NCBI RefSeq assembly: GCF_026719745.1
Contig: NZ_JAPPRQ010000055.1
Span: 1 to 57,216 of the forward strand
From: Clostridium sp. ZS2-4
GTDB lineage: Bacteria > Bacillota > Clostridia > Clostridiales > Clostridiaceae
DNA: 57,216 bases
Direction: 5' to 3'
Shown here: one piece after another, positions 18,125 to 26,752 of the stretch
How positions within the stretch are numbered: position 1 is the stretch's first letter
Layout of the letters: each line of letters starts with the position of its first letter
Position numbers and translations under genes: made by a program
Notes under the pieces: generated by a model
Database searches by the model: none
What the model was told of the DNA's origin: nothing
What the model saw: only the letters and a program-made list of their open reading frames with translations

Positions 18125-18152
18125 ATTATACTATAATCCCATATTTTGTAAA
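18125..18152 (-). promoter_or_regulatory. SigA-type promoter of the Y_Y_Y-like gene
   Basis: On the minus strand a -35 TTTACA, a 16-nt spacer and a perfect -10 TATAAT, about 40 bases before the start codon. It is back to back with the pullulanase promoter. Confidence 0.6.
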
Positions 18153-18205
18153 AGGTATATTTTCACTATATTTTAAATATTATTTCTTAACTACCTTTTT
18201 AAATT

Positions 18206-18234
18206 TTGACTCTTTTACATTTAAAGTTTATAAT
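18206..18234 (+). promoter_or_regulatory. SigA-type promoter of pulA
   Basis: A -35 TTGACT, a 17-nt spacer and -10 TATAAT, about 45 bases before the pullulanase start. The two divergent promoters share a region of about 190 bases. No catabolite-responsive element with a good match was seen. Confidence 0.65.
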
Positions 18235-18278
18235 AAAAAATATTTAAGTACCATTTTTTACATTCTAGGAGGGTTTTA

Positions 18279-20423
18279 ATGTATAATATTACTGCTAGGG
18301 TATTAGATTTTAATAAACTGTTAATCAGTACAAATAATTTACAAAATTTTAACATAAGTAAACTTATAGTTAAAAATGGAGATACAACTTTACATATAAA
18401 TAATTATACTACAACTACCGAAAATTCTATTCTGCTATTTATTGATGAAAAAATTACTATAAAAGATTATTGTTATATTATTTATGATGGTATAAAAGCA
18501 AAAGCTCTATACAAAGATATATTTCTAACCTCTGAATTTAATAAAAAATTCTATTATGATGATACACTGGGACTAATTTACGCCCCTAAAGTTTCTACAT
18601 TCAAACTATGGTCCCCTGCTGCCTCTTCTGTTTATTTACTACTTTACCAAAATGGTGATCCAGCAGTTGCTGAAACTCCTTTAAAATATAAAATGAAAGA
18701 AAAAAATGGTGTATGGAATATATCCATATATAAAGATTTAAAAAATTATTATTACACCTATGAAGTAACAGCATATAATTGTACCCAAGAAGCAGTTGAC
18801 CCATATGCTGTGGCAGTAGGAATAAATGGATTAAGAGCTGCAATTATTGATTTAAAAGATACTAATCCTCCTAACTTTGGCAAAGACACATCGCTAGAAC
18901 TAAAACATAATACCGATGCTATATTATATGAAATCAATATTAGAGATATATCTATGCATGATAGCAGTGGAGTTATTCAAAAGGGTAAGTTTTTAGCTCT
19001 TACTGAAGATAACACTTTATCAAAGAAGAACCTCCCCACTTGTTTATCTCACATAAAAGATCTTGGAATAACTCATGTACAGCTTATGCCTTGTTTTGAT
19101 TTTAGCTATATGAGTATAGATGAAAAGAACCTTAAAAATTATAATTGGGGTTATGACCCTGAAAATTATAATGTACCAGAAGGCTCTTTTTCCCTTAATC
19201 CTTATGATCCCAAATGTAGAATCTTGGAAATAAAAAAAATGATACAGCATTTACATTTTCAAAATATTTCTGTAAATATGGATGTTGTATATAACCATAT
19301 GTTCCATAGAACACAAAACAATTTTGAAAAAATATTCCCTGGATATTACTTTAGACTTGATGATAATGGCAACTATTCCAATGGGAGTTTCTGTAGTAAT
19401 GACACTGCATCTGAGCATAAAATGATGAGAAAATTCATTATAGATTCTCTTCTTTATTGGGCTAAAGAATATCATATTGATGGTTTCAGATTTGACCTTA
19501 TGGGAATTCATGATATAAATACTATGCAGTGCATATATAATACTTTTAAAAATTTCACTAGAAATATAATGCTCTATGGCGAGGGTTGGAATCTAAATAC
19601 TAGCCTTGATGAAAGTTTAAGAGCAACTTTAAAAAATGCAAAAGAAATACCAAATCTAGCTTTTTTTAATGATATAATTAGAGATACCATAAAAGGCAGT
19701 GTTTTTTCAAAATTTGATAAAGGATTCGTTAGTGGTGAAAAAAATTTAGAGAATAAAATGAGAGAGTGCGTAACTGGATGTACTATTTCAATTGAAGGTT
19801 CTAACACAATATTTATATCTCCAGAACAATCTGTAAATTATGTATCCTGCCATGACAATAATACTTTATGGGATAAATTTCAGCTTAGTAATAGCAATGA
19901 CACAATAGAAGATAAAAAAAATATGGTTAAGCTTTCAAGTGCTATAGTTCTAACTTCCCAAGGAATTCCTTTTTTACATTCTGGAGTTGAATTCTGCCGC
20001 ACAAAAAACGGAATTGAAAATAGTTTTAATTCTCCAGACATCATAAACAGTTTAGATTACGATAGAAAGGCTGAATTTTTAGATGTATATAAATATCATA
20101 AAGGTCTAATCAAACTAAGGAAAGAACACCCAGCCTTTAGAATGTATTCAGTTAAAGATATAAAACATCATCTAGAATTTATAGAAAATATCCCTAGTAA
20201 CACATTGGCATTCATACTTAAGGATAATGCCAATGGAGATTTATGGGAAAGCATCTTGGTTGTATACAATGCCAATAGATATCCTGTAACTTTACAAGTT
20301 CCAGAAAAAACTTGGCATAAAGTAGTTGATAAATATCACGCTGATACTATTTCTATGGAAACCATAACTTCTGATAAAATTGAAGTGGATAGCTTATGTA
20401 TGAGTGTGTTCTACGCTTTATAA
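18279..20423 (+). CDS. pulA: Type I pullulanase (GH13, alpha-1,6 debranching)
   Basis: A 714-aa glycoside hydrolase family 13 enzyme that cleaves alpha-1,6 branches of pullulan, glycogen or limit dextrins. An N-terminal beta domain (to about 95) is followed by a CBM48-type domain (100-190, FKLWSPAASSVYLLLY) and the TIM barrel. The type I signature YNWGYDP is at 288-294. Catalytic regions: DVVYNH at 335-340, GFRFDLMG at 402-409 with nucleophile Asp406, YGEGWN at 433-438 with acid Glu435, and SCHDN at 523-527 with transition-state Asp526. There is no signal peptide, so it acts inside the cell, probably on glycogen or imported maltodextrin. RBS GGAGGG. Confidence 0.95.
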   Translation: MYNITARVLDFNKLLISTNNLQNFNISKLIVKNGDTTLHINNYTTTTENSILLFIDEKITIKDYCYIIYDGIKAKALYKDIFLTSEFNKKFYYDDTLGLIYAPKVSTFKLWSPAASSVYLLLYQNGDPAVAETPLKYKMKEKNGVWNISIYKDLKNYYYTYEVTAYNCTQEAVDPYAVAVGINGLRAAIIDLKDTNPPNFGKDTSLELKHNTDAILYEINIRDISMHDSSGVIQKGKFLALTEDNTLSKKNLPTCLSHIKDLGITHVQLMPCFDFSYMSIDEKNLKNYNWGYDPENYNVPEGSFSLNPYDPKCRILEIKKMIQHLHFQNISVNMDVVYNHMFHRTQNNFEKIFPGYYFRLDDNGNYSNGSFCSNDTASEHKMMRKFIIDSLLYWAKEYHIDGFRFDLMGIHDINTMQCIYNTFKNFTRNIMLYGEGWNLNTSLDESLRATLKNAKEIPNLAFFNDIIRDTIKGSVFSKFDKGFVSGEKNLENKMRECVTGCTISIEGSNTIFISPEQSVNYVSCHDNNTLWDKFQLSNSNDTIEDKKNMVKLSSAIVLTSQGIPFLHSGVEFCRTKNGIENSFNSPDIINSLDYDRKAEFLDVYKYHKGLIKLRKEHPAFRMYSVKDIKHHLEFIENIPSNTLAFILKDNANGDLWESILVVYNANRYPVTLQVPEKTWHKVVDKYHADTISMETITSDKIEVDSLCMSVFYAL

Positions 20424-20447
20424 GAATGTTGCGAAGCAACATTCTTA
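20421..20447 (+). terminator. Hairpin containing the pulA stop codon
   Basis: TAAGAATGTTGC-GAA-GCAACATTCTTA is a perfect 12-bp stem whose first three bases are the pulA stop codon. There is no T-tract after it, so it may be an RNA-stabilising hairpin rather than a full terminator. Confidence 0.55.
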
Positions 20448-20451
20448 TATT

Positions 20452-20642
20452 ACCCAGTCGCCAATCACCAATCCCCAGCGTAAAGAAAAAAAATAAAAAC
20501 AATTAAGAACAATTAGATAAAAATAAATTAAAATAGACTTAAAGATAGATTATATCTACTTTAAGTCTATTTTGCTTTATTTTAATTTTAGTTTTGCATT
20601 AGCAAAACGTCATTGTCTGGGGACTGGAGATTGGCGACTGGT
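20452..20642. repeat. Composite intergenic repeat with inverted ends
   Basis: The ends, 20452-20478 and 20617-20642, are imperfect inverted copies (about 24 of 27 positions) of a GC-rich block with GCCAATC, TCCCCAG and CAGTCG words. Between them lie a 20-bp hairpin (20530-20550 with 20554-20573, one bulge) and a smaller one (GTTTTGC-ATTA-GCAAAAC, 20591-20608). The GC-rich ends differ sharply from their AT-rich surroundings. No reading frame is present. It sits between pulA and the convergent VanW gene and looks like a small dispersed repeat. Confidence 0.6.
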
Positions 20643-20643
20643 G

Positions 20644-20678
20644 AATAGAATAAAATTGTTTCACAATTTTATTCTATT
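20644..20678 (-). terminator. Hairpin at the end of the VanW gene
   Basis: AATAGAATAAAATTGT and its exact complement (20644-20659, 20663-20678) form a 16-bp stem with a TTC loop. It reaches into the VanW stop codon. A T-tract is lacking on the minus strand. Confidence 0.55.
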
Positions 20679-22050
20679 ATTTCTTCGTTCCTCTCTTAAT
20701 AACTCCATTTATTGCAACATAATAGTCATTAGAAACTGTCTCTTTTTTAACAAATTTACCATTTTCATAGATATCTCTATAAACTTTAACTTTATATCCT
20801 GTATGAGGGTTTTTTACGACCTCTTCTTTTCCAGCTGGTAAAGTTGGGTCATCAATATACTTGGTTGTAGGTTCTATTGTACTGTAAACTTCACTAGTTA
20901 TTTTATATGTTCTTTGTTTTAGTTTTTGATTGGAATATAAATTAAAGTACACATTTCTATTATTAGTTCCTGCCTCAACATATATTGGGTAATCAAATGT
21001 ATTTTTAAATTTTAAATCTATATTTCCCCAATCTACCGTTGCATCTAATCCTTTATCCACATAATGTGATGGAAAAGTGTGATGCGCTCTTTCTGTAGTT
21101 TTTATATTTGATTGTAAAATCGCATTATATAATGTAGATGACACTTGACATATTCCTCCACCAAGTCCTGACTCAAGTTTTTGATTAACAATTACAGGTG
21201 CTTCTTGGTATCCTCTCGCCTTAGTTCTTTCTCCTACTATTCCATTAAAGCTAAATGTATCGCCTGGCATTACTAACGTTTCATTTATACTCCTAGTTGC
21301 TACATCGATATTTGTAGCTCTAGCTTGTGAAGATGTAGCGTAATTAGTTGAAAAAGAACCTATTTTTGTATTTACTGCTTCTAAAGCCGCAGTAGAAATC
21401 TTAGGCTCTAAAACCTTAGTAGGAGCTTCCAAATTTATGTCACCACTAGCTTTATTATTCAGTTTAGCTAAAATATCTTTTTTTAGCTTGGCCTCATCTA
21501 ATTCAACCCCTTTAGTTCCAGGAATTATATTAAATTTCCCATTTTCTAATTTTATACTAGCATCTTTTGTATTTTTGTTTATATCTTTTTTTATAGATTG
21601 TATAGTATCATTTACTGGTTTTTCATCATAGGAAAATTTAAGTTCATATTGTTTACTTTTAGGTTTAGCTATAAGCTTATATTTTGAAATAATGTTTAAA
21701 TCTTTCCCATATGTATAAGCTTCATTAACAACTTGAGTAATATTATATTTTGCATTTAATCCTGAATAACTTATAGTATAAGTCCTGTTTTGAGTTTTAA
21801 TGTTTATCTTGCTATTAAGTACTGGATTTCCATACTTATCACTTAAAATCTTAATTGCCTCTTCCTTTGTTTTTCCTGTTAAATCAATATTCTCAACCAC
21901 AACATTAGGAAAAATTAAATTATTCCATTTTTGAGTAGTGAAATATCCATAACTTCCGATAACAGAAATCCCCAGTAAAACAGCGGCAAAAAAGAATTTT
22001 GTCATTCTTTTTACATTTTTCTTTTTATCATTTCTTTTTGTTCTACCCAT
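20677..22050 (-). CDS. VanW-family membrane-anchored cell-wall protein
   Basis: A 457-aa protein with a basic cytoplasmic start and one membrane segment (about 17-37). Next comes a putative peptidoglycan-binding domain (NVVVENIDLTGKTKEEAIKIL and repeats, about 50-210), as in YoaR-like proteins. The VanW domain runs from about 225 to 385 (TFSFNGIVGERTKARGYQEAP, GGGICQVSSTLYNAIL, RAHHTFPSHYVDKGLDATVDWG). A short G5-like tail follows (KVYRDIYENGKFVKKETVSNDYY). VanW occurs in some vancomycin clusters but has no known enzymatic role. No vanA, H, X, R or S genes are near, so resistance should not be inferred. RBS GGGAG. Confidence 0.9.
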   Translation of the reverse strand: MGRTKRNDKKKNVKRMTKFFFAAVLLGISVIGSYGYFTTQKWNNLIFPNVVVENIDLTGKTKEEAIKILSDKYGNPVLNSKINIKTQNRTYTISYSGLNAKYNITQVVNEAYTYGKDLNIISKYKLIAKPKSKQYELKFSYDEKPVNDTIQSIKKDINKNTKDASIKLENGKFNIIPGTKGVELDEAKLKKDILAKLNNKASGDINLEAPTKVLEPKISTAALEAVNTKIGSFSTNYATSSQARATNIDVATRSINETLVMPGDTFSFNGIVGERTKARGYQEAPVIVNQKLESGLGGGICQVSSTLYNAILQSNIKTTERAHHTFPSHYVDKGLDATVDWGNIDLKFKNTFDYPIYVEAGTNNRNVYFNLYSNQKLKQRTYKITSEVYSTIEPTTKYIDDPTLPAGKEEVVKNPHTGYKVKVYRDIYENGKFVKKETVSNDYYVAINGVIKRGTKK

Positions 22051-22175
22051 GTCATTTCTCCCTTCTTTCTAGTTTATTATACTATAAAATATCAAATAAT
22101 TATATATATATAATATTTGTTTTACATTGGTTATCCTTAAGGTATATGTTAAAATTTCTATAAAGGAGTGATACT

Positions 22176-22537
22176 ATGCAAAGTAAACAAGATAAACTTA
22201 AATATTACTAAAAAACATATTATCTATACCAAGTCCTTCTTGGTATATTGATAAATTAACAAGTTATATAAAAACATAACTTGCTACTCTAAATATACCA
22301 TATCGAACTACCAATAAAGATGTCATAATAGTTACATTTAAAGGAGAAAATGAAGAAAATCAGTGAACTTTTTCTGCTCACATTGATACTTTGGGAGGAA
22401 TGGTTCGTGAAATAAAATATAACGGTGCTTTACCCATAGTATTCGTTGGTGGATTCATGGGAAATTCTGATGAAAAAGTATTTACAAAATCCAGACAGCT
22501 TCTCATTCGTATGAAAGAACTCACATGGACTCCTTAG
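22176..22537 (+). pseudogene. Decayed M42-family (glutamyl/deblocking) aminopeptidase
   Basis: An ATG with AAAGGAGTGA before it opens a frame broken after 11 codons. In successive frames the N-terminus of an M42 metallopeptidase can be read: LKNILSIPSPSWYIDKLTSY, then RTTNKDVIIVTFKGENEENQ, then the metal-site region AHIDTLGGMVREIKYNGALP followed by VFVGGF. At least two frameshifts and several stops occur. The remainder (about two thirds of the usual 340-360 aa) is deleted. What is left ends at a TAG at 22535. The HxD metal ligand motif (AHIDTLG) identifies the family. Confidence 0.8.
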
Positions 22538-22579
22538 TCGCAACGCTGGAGCTAATTTTAAAATACTGTCAAATTGAAT

Positions 22580-22639
22580 AAACAAAAGTTTAGGGAGTGT
22601 AGTCTCAACGTAGTGACTACACTCCCTAAACTTTTGTTT
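22580..22639 (-). terminator. Large perfect terminator, 25-bp stem
   Basis: Arms 22580-22604 and 22615-22639 are exact complements (core GGGAGTGTAGTC) around a 10-nt loop. It begins right after the PAP2 gene stop on the minus strand and ends in a short T-rich stretch. It would also stop any read-through from the pseudogene side. Confidence 0.85.
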
Positions 22640-23308
22640 TTAAACTTCCTTATTTAAGTTATCCGCAACTTCTTCTGTTTTCTTTCTAACCCCAGGAATA
22701 GTATATATAAACGTATATAATACAGATGAAAGTCCTATTCCTGCAATTACATCAAGTAAAGAATGCTGCTTTATAAATAGAGTCGACAAGCATATAAGTG
22801 TCATAGCAACAGCTGATGAAATTTTTATTCTTTTATTATTTGCAAATAAGGAACTGTTCCACACAACAGCATTTACACCTATAGAATTTATAACATGGAT
22901 ACTTGGGCATACATTAGTAGGCGGATCTATAGAATAAATAAATCCAACCATCTTTGTTAAAATATCATTTTCCTTCAAAACAGGTCTTAAGTTTTGACCT
23001 GAAGGCAGTGTTACAAATATTATATAACTTATACCCATTCCTAAGAAAAGAAATTTTGCCAGATTCATAAAGTCATCTCTAGATTTTAATCCAAAATATA
23101 CAAAACTTATTCCCATATAAATAAACCAAAACATATATGCTAAAATAAATATCTTTAAAAATGGTATGTAATTATCCAAACTGCAGTACATTATATACTT
23201 TGGTTTTAAAAACCTTTGACAAAAGCTAAAACAAATTAATAAAGGTATTAATATAAGCAAATATAAAAAATGTTTATGCTCATTAATAAATTTTATTATA
23301 GTATCCAT
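22640..23308 (-). CDS. PAP2-superfamily integral membrane phosphatase
   Basis: A 222-aa polytopic membrane protein (about six segments) of the type 2 phosphatidic acid phosphatase superfamily. The three catalytic motifs are recognisable: NLRP at 106-109 (reduced first motif), CPSIH at 134-138, and KQHSLLD at 180-186 with catalytic His182 and Asp186. The IKQHSxxD form resembles the inositolphosphorylceramide-synthase/PAP2-like branch. The likely substrate is a lipid phosphate or an undecaprenyl or phospholipid head group; which one is not evident. AGGTGAC precedes the ATG. Confidence 0.87.
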   Translation of the reverse strand: MDTIIKFINEHKHFLYLLILIPLLICFSFCQRFLKPKYIMYCSLDNYIPFLKIFILAYMFWFIYMGISFVYFGLKSRDDFMNLAKFLFLGMGISYIIFVTLPSGQNLRPVLKENDILTKMVGFIYSIDPPTNVCPSIHVINSIGVNAVVWNSSLFANNKRIKISSAVAMTLICLSTLFIKQHSLLDVIAGIGLSSVLYTFIYTIPGVRKKTEEVADNLNKEV

Positions 23309-23405
23309 TTTATTGTCACCTTCTTAAATATTTTACTACTATACAATTATACTCACTATTTGAATAAATAATCTTATATTTATATAAAATAATAGAAATT
23401 CCAGT

Positions 23406-23849
23406 TTACTCTTTGCTGGCATTTTTTATCACTCTTAAAATATTAATATATAATCTTTTATTATCTTCTTCTGTTCTTTTTTTGGGATTAAAGGTTTTTC
23501 CTCCACTTCTTCTAATTTTTGATGACATATGTCTTTCAAAAAGTAACTTATCTATATTATCATCACTGTAAATATACCCCTTAGGATTTATAGCATAAGC
23601 TTTCTTCCCCAGTACCATAGCCGCTACACCATAATCTTGAGTAACTACAATATCTCCTGACTTAGCCTCATTTGCAATCTTCATATCCACACTTTGAAAT
23701 CCACTATCTACTATCTTTACTATGCTATAATCACTATGTATCACATGATTTATGTCACTATACATTATCACTTCTATGTCGTTTTCTTTTGCTGCCTTTT
23801 CAATATACTCTTTTCCTGGACAAGCATCTGCATCTACTATTATTCTCAT
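23406..23849 (-). CDS. YaiI/YqxD-family protein (DUF188)
   Basis: A 147-aa protein of the UPF0178 family with a PIN-like fold. The hallmark start is MRIIVDADACPG, and the motifs GDIVVTQDYGVAAMVLGK and RRSGGKTFNPKKRT are present. The acidic residues of the first motif suggest metal binding and possible nuclease activity, but no function is proven. A GTG two codons upstream is possible, but the ATG at 23849 is better spaced from GGAGGAG. It stands alone between the PAP2 and pgi genes. Confidence 0.9.
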   Translation of the reverse strand: MRIIVDADACPGKEYIEKAAKENDIEVIMYSDINHVIHSDYSIVKIVDSGFQSVDMKIANEAKSGDIVVTQDYGVAAMVLGKKAYAINPKGYIYSDDNIDKLLFERHMSSKIRRSGGKTFNPKKRTEEDNKRLYINILRVIKNASKE

Positions 23850-23982
23850 AACCACTCCTCCTCATTATGCTGTTATTATTGTAACATAATTATACATCTT
23901 AATATATTTTAACTTTGTATCAGCAAAACATCTAATCCTAACACTCCTACCTCTACTATAATCTCCACTATAACTTTAAAAT

Positions 23983-24045
23983 TTAATTAAGGACTGTAGA
24001 TAGATATTGATATATATTTTAAATCTATCTACAGTCCCTAATTAA
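23983..24045 (-). terminator. Terminator of pgi
   Basis: Arms 23983-24005 and 24023-24045 pair at 22 of 23 positions (core GGACTGTAGATAGAT) with a 17-nt loop. The stem is flanked by A/T runs on both sides. It lies about 22 bases after the pgi stop on the minus strand. Confidence 0.8.
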
Positions 24046-24067
24046 TTTGTTTTAACTCTAACTTATT

Positions 24068-25420
24068 TTATTGAAGCTTTGCTTCTAACTCAGCCTTCAT
24101 ATCTTCAAATCCTGGTTTTCCAAGAAGTGCAAACATATTCTTTTTGTAAGCTTCAACTCCTGGTTGATTAAATGGATTTACTCCTAAAATGTATCCACTT
24201 AATCCACAAGCTTTTTCAAAGAAATAAACTAAATATCCAAAATAATATGGAGTTAATTCTGGAATATTTATTATTATGTTAGGAACTTGACCATCGTTGT
24301 GAGCAAGTACAGTTCCTCTAAATGCTTGTTGATTAACAAAATCCATATCTTTTCCTGCTAAGAAATTTAATCCGTCAAGATTATCTTCATTTGCTTCTAT
24401 AATAACTGATTTTCTTGGTTTTTCTACATTTAATTGAGTTTCAAAAAGATTTCTTATACCTTCTTGAATGTATTGTCCCATTGAGTGTAAGTCAGTTGAG
24501 AAATCAGCAGCTGCTGGGAAAATTCCTTTTCCATCTTTTCCTTCACTTTCTCCAAATAATTGTTTCCACCATTCACCCATATAATGTAAGCATGGTTCAA
24601 AATTAACCATCATTTCTATAGTTTTACCTTTTGCATATAATGCATTTCTAGCTGCTGCATATCTATATGCTGTATTTTCTTTAAGATCTGCATTGCTGTA
24701 TTCTTCACGTGCATCTGCAGCACCCTTCATCATTTCTTCAATATTAACTCCAGCCGCTGCTATTGGAAGTAATCCAACTGGAGTTAATACTGAAAATCTT
24801 CCACCTACATCATCTGGAATTACAAAAGTTTCATATCCTTCTGTATTAGCCAAAGTTCTTAATGCTCCCTTAGCTTTATCAGTAGTTGCAAAAATTCTTT
24901 CTCTTGCACCTTCTTTTCCATATTTCTTTTCTAGTAAATCCTTAAATATTCTGAAAGCTATAGCAGGTTCTGTAGTAGTTCCTGATTTAGATATTACATT
25001 TACTGAAAAATCCATATCTTTAACAGTTTCTATTAAATCTGACATATATGTTGAACTTATATTATTTCCTACATAGAATATTTGTGGTGCTTTTCTTTTA
25101 TCCTTAGAAACAACATTATAGAATGTATGAGTTAACATTTCTATTGCTGCTCTTGCTCCTAAATATGACCCACCTATTCCTATAACAATAAGAGCTTCTG
25201 AATTGCTTTTTATTTTTTCTGCTGCTTTTTGTATTCTTGCAAATTCTTCTTTATCATAACTTACTGGTAAGTCTACCCATCCTAAAAAGTCACTACCTGC
25301 ACCTGTTCTTTCATGAAGCATAGTATGTGCTGCTGTTACCATTGGTTGAAGCTGCTCAACTTCATGCTCATTTAAATATGGCATAGCTTTTGATAAATCT
25401 AATTTTAAACCTCTGGACAT
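24068..25420 (-). CDS. pgi: Glucose-6-phosphate isomerase
   Basis: A 450-aa cytosolic enzyme converting glucose 6-phosphate and fructose 6-phosphate in glycolysis and gluconeogenesis. Blocks seen: [18 protein letters not shown], the signature [31 protein letters not shown] and the C-terminal active-site Lys region [19 protein letters not shown]. The short form of about 450 aa is usual in Firmicutes. The frame opens 23 codons upstream, but the ATG at 25420 follows GGGAGGG with proper spacing, and [10 protein letters not shown] is a natural N-terminus. It is a single gene with its own terminator. Confidence 0.96.
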   Translation of the reverse strand: MSRGLKLDLSKAMPYLNEHEVEQLQPMVTAAHTMLHERTGAGSDFLGWVDLPVSYDKEEFARIQKAAEKIKSNSEALIVIGIGGSYLGARAAIEMLTHTFYNVVSKDKRKAPQIFYVGNNISSTYMSDLIETVKDMDFSVNVISKSGTTTEPAIAFRIFKDLLEKKYGKEGARERIFATTDKAKGALRTLANTEGYETFVIPDDVGGRFSVLTPVGLLPIAAAGVNIEEMMKGAADAREEYSNADLKENTAYRYAAARNALYAKGKTIEMMVNFEPCLHYMGEWWKQLFGESEGKDGKGIFPAAADFSTDLHSMGQYIQEGIRNLFETQLNVEKPRKSVIIEANEDNLDGLNFLAGKDMDFVNQQAFRGTVLAHNDGQVPNIIINIPELTPYYFGYLVYFFEKACGLSGYILGVNPFNQPGVEAYKKNMFALLGKPGFEDMKAELEAKLQ

Positions 25421-25612
25421 ATATTGACCCTCCCATAAAATATATTTTACTTCTTTAGAAATTCTAATGCATTTATGAAAACAATTCAAGTTATACTAAT
25501 TACTATGATTTGTGAAAACTTTTTCAAAATCCTATAAATCAAGTTCTTCTTTTTTATACTTTCTAAACACTATTCTTTCCCCATAAACTCTTCCTATTCC
25601 ATTCCTGCTAAA

Positions 25613-26458
25613 CTATTCTTTATGCAATGTAATAACTACAATTTCTGGTCTATTAAAAATTCTAAAAGGAGCTAAACTATTTCCAAGACCTCTATTCACT
25701 ATCATAGTAGAATTTCCATTCTGATATGCGCCACTAGTATATTTAGGAAAAAAACCTTGATTTGGTGCTATTATTCCACCTATAAAAGGTAATCTAACTT
25801 GTCCTCCATGTGCATGTCCACATAAAATCAAGTTTATATTGTTTTTTCTGTAAATAGGGAATTTTTCCGGTCTGTGAGATAATAAAATTTTATATTCATT
25901 ATTATATTTTTTTCCTATTGCTTGTTGTATTTCCTTACCTATCACTACTTGTTCATCATTATATGAACTACTTGCAGCCGGATCATCTATACCTATAATA
26001 TGAATTTGACTTTTTCCTTTTCTTATAGCTTTCTGTTTATTTCGTAATATATTAACCCCAATATCTTTAAGTTTTTTCTCTAATGAATCAAATTTGCCAG
26101 ACCACATTTCATGATTCCCTGTAACATAATATACTGAAGCTATATTTATAATTTCATTCATTAGAATTAAACTCGGTCTTTCATCATATCTTCTTCTATC
26201 TATTATATCCCCTGTAAATACTATTAAATCTGGTTTGATTTTTCTTATTTCTTCGACTAACCTTTTTTGATTCTTTCCAAATAATTTATTATGTAAATCT
26301 GATAAATGAAGAATTTTATAACCGCTGAATTCTTGTGGAATTTCTTTAGCTTTAATTTGTAAACTGGTAACTTCAATAAAATTATTCTGATAATAAAAAA
26401 ACATACCTAAACAAATGGATATTATAATAGAAATTTTTATTTTTCTGTTCTTATTCAT
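25613..26458 (-). CDS. Membrane-anchored metallophosphoesterase (YkuE/YaeI-like)
   Basis: A calcineurin-like phosphoesterase of about 281 aa with an N-terminal hydrophobic anchor (MNKNRKIKISIIISICLGMF). Metal and catalytic motifs in order: LSDLHN, FTGDIIDR, YVTGNHEMW, LLSHRPE, and ILCGHAHGGQVRLPFIGG. Relatives such as YkuE and YaeI remove phosphate from lipids or act at the cell wall. The frame is open 18 codons upstream, but the ATG at 26458 has AAAGGA 8 bases before it. It stands alone, divergent from the histidine kinase gene. Confidence 0.9.
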   Translation of the reverse strand: MNKNRKIKISIIISICLGMFFYYQNNFIEVTSLQIKAKEIPQEFSGYKILHLSDLHNKLFGKNQKRLVEEIRKIKPDLIVFTGDIIDRRRYDERPSLILMNEIINIASVYYVTGNHEMWSGKFDSLEKKLKDIGVNILRNKQKAIRKGKSQIHIIGIDDPAASSSYNDEQVVIGKEIQQAIGKKYNNEYKILLSHRPEKFPIYRKNNINLILCGHAHGGQVRLPFIGGIIAPNQGFFPKYTSGAYQNGNSTMIVNRGLGNSLAPFRIFNRPEIVVITLHKE

Positions 26459-26752
26459 GCTTTTGTTCCTTTGTATATACATTTTTAACTTAATATAAAT
26501 ATAATAACACATAATTGAATTAATTTACAATTTTTACTATATGTATTTTCTTATACTTTTTTAATGAATTTATTCACATTATTCATAATTACCATGTGCT
26601 TTTTACTAAATTATACTTTATGATTAAATATACTTATGTACATCTCCCTTTACTTTTTATTAATTAATTGTAACTTTTTGCAAATGATTATATCTAATAC
26701 ATTAAAACTATAGTATAATAATTTTTACATATTTAAGAAGGTGTGGATTGAT

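Noticed and set aside
20677-22050. VanW gene, with the VanZ-like gene at 34186, as a vancomycin resistance locus
   Set aside because: The two genes are 12 kb apart and no VanA-, VanH-, VanX- or VanRS-type gene is present. Both families are common in Clostridia without resistance.
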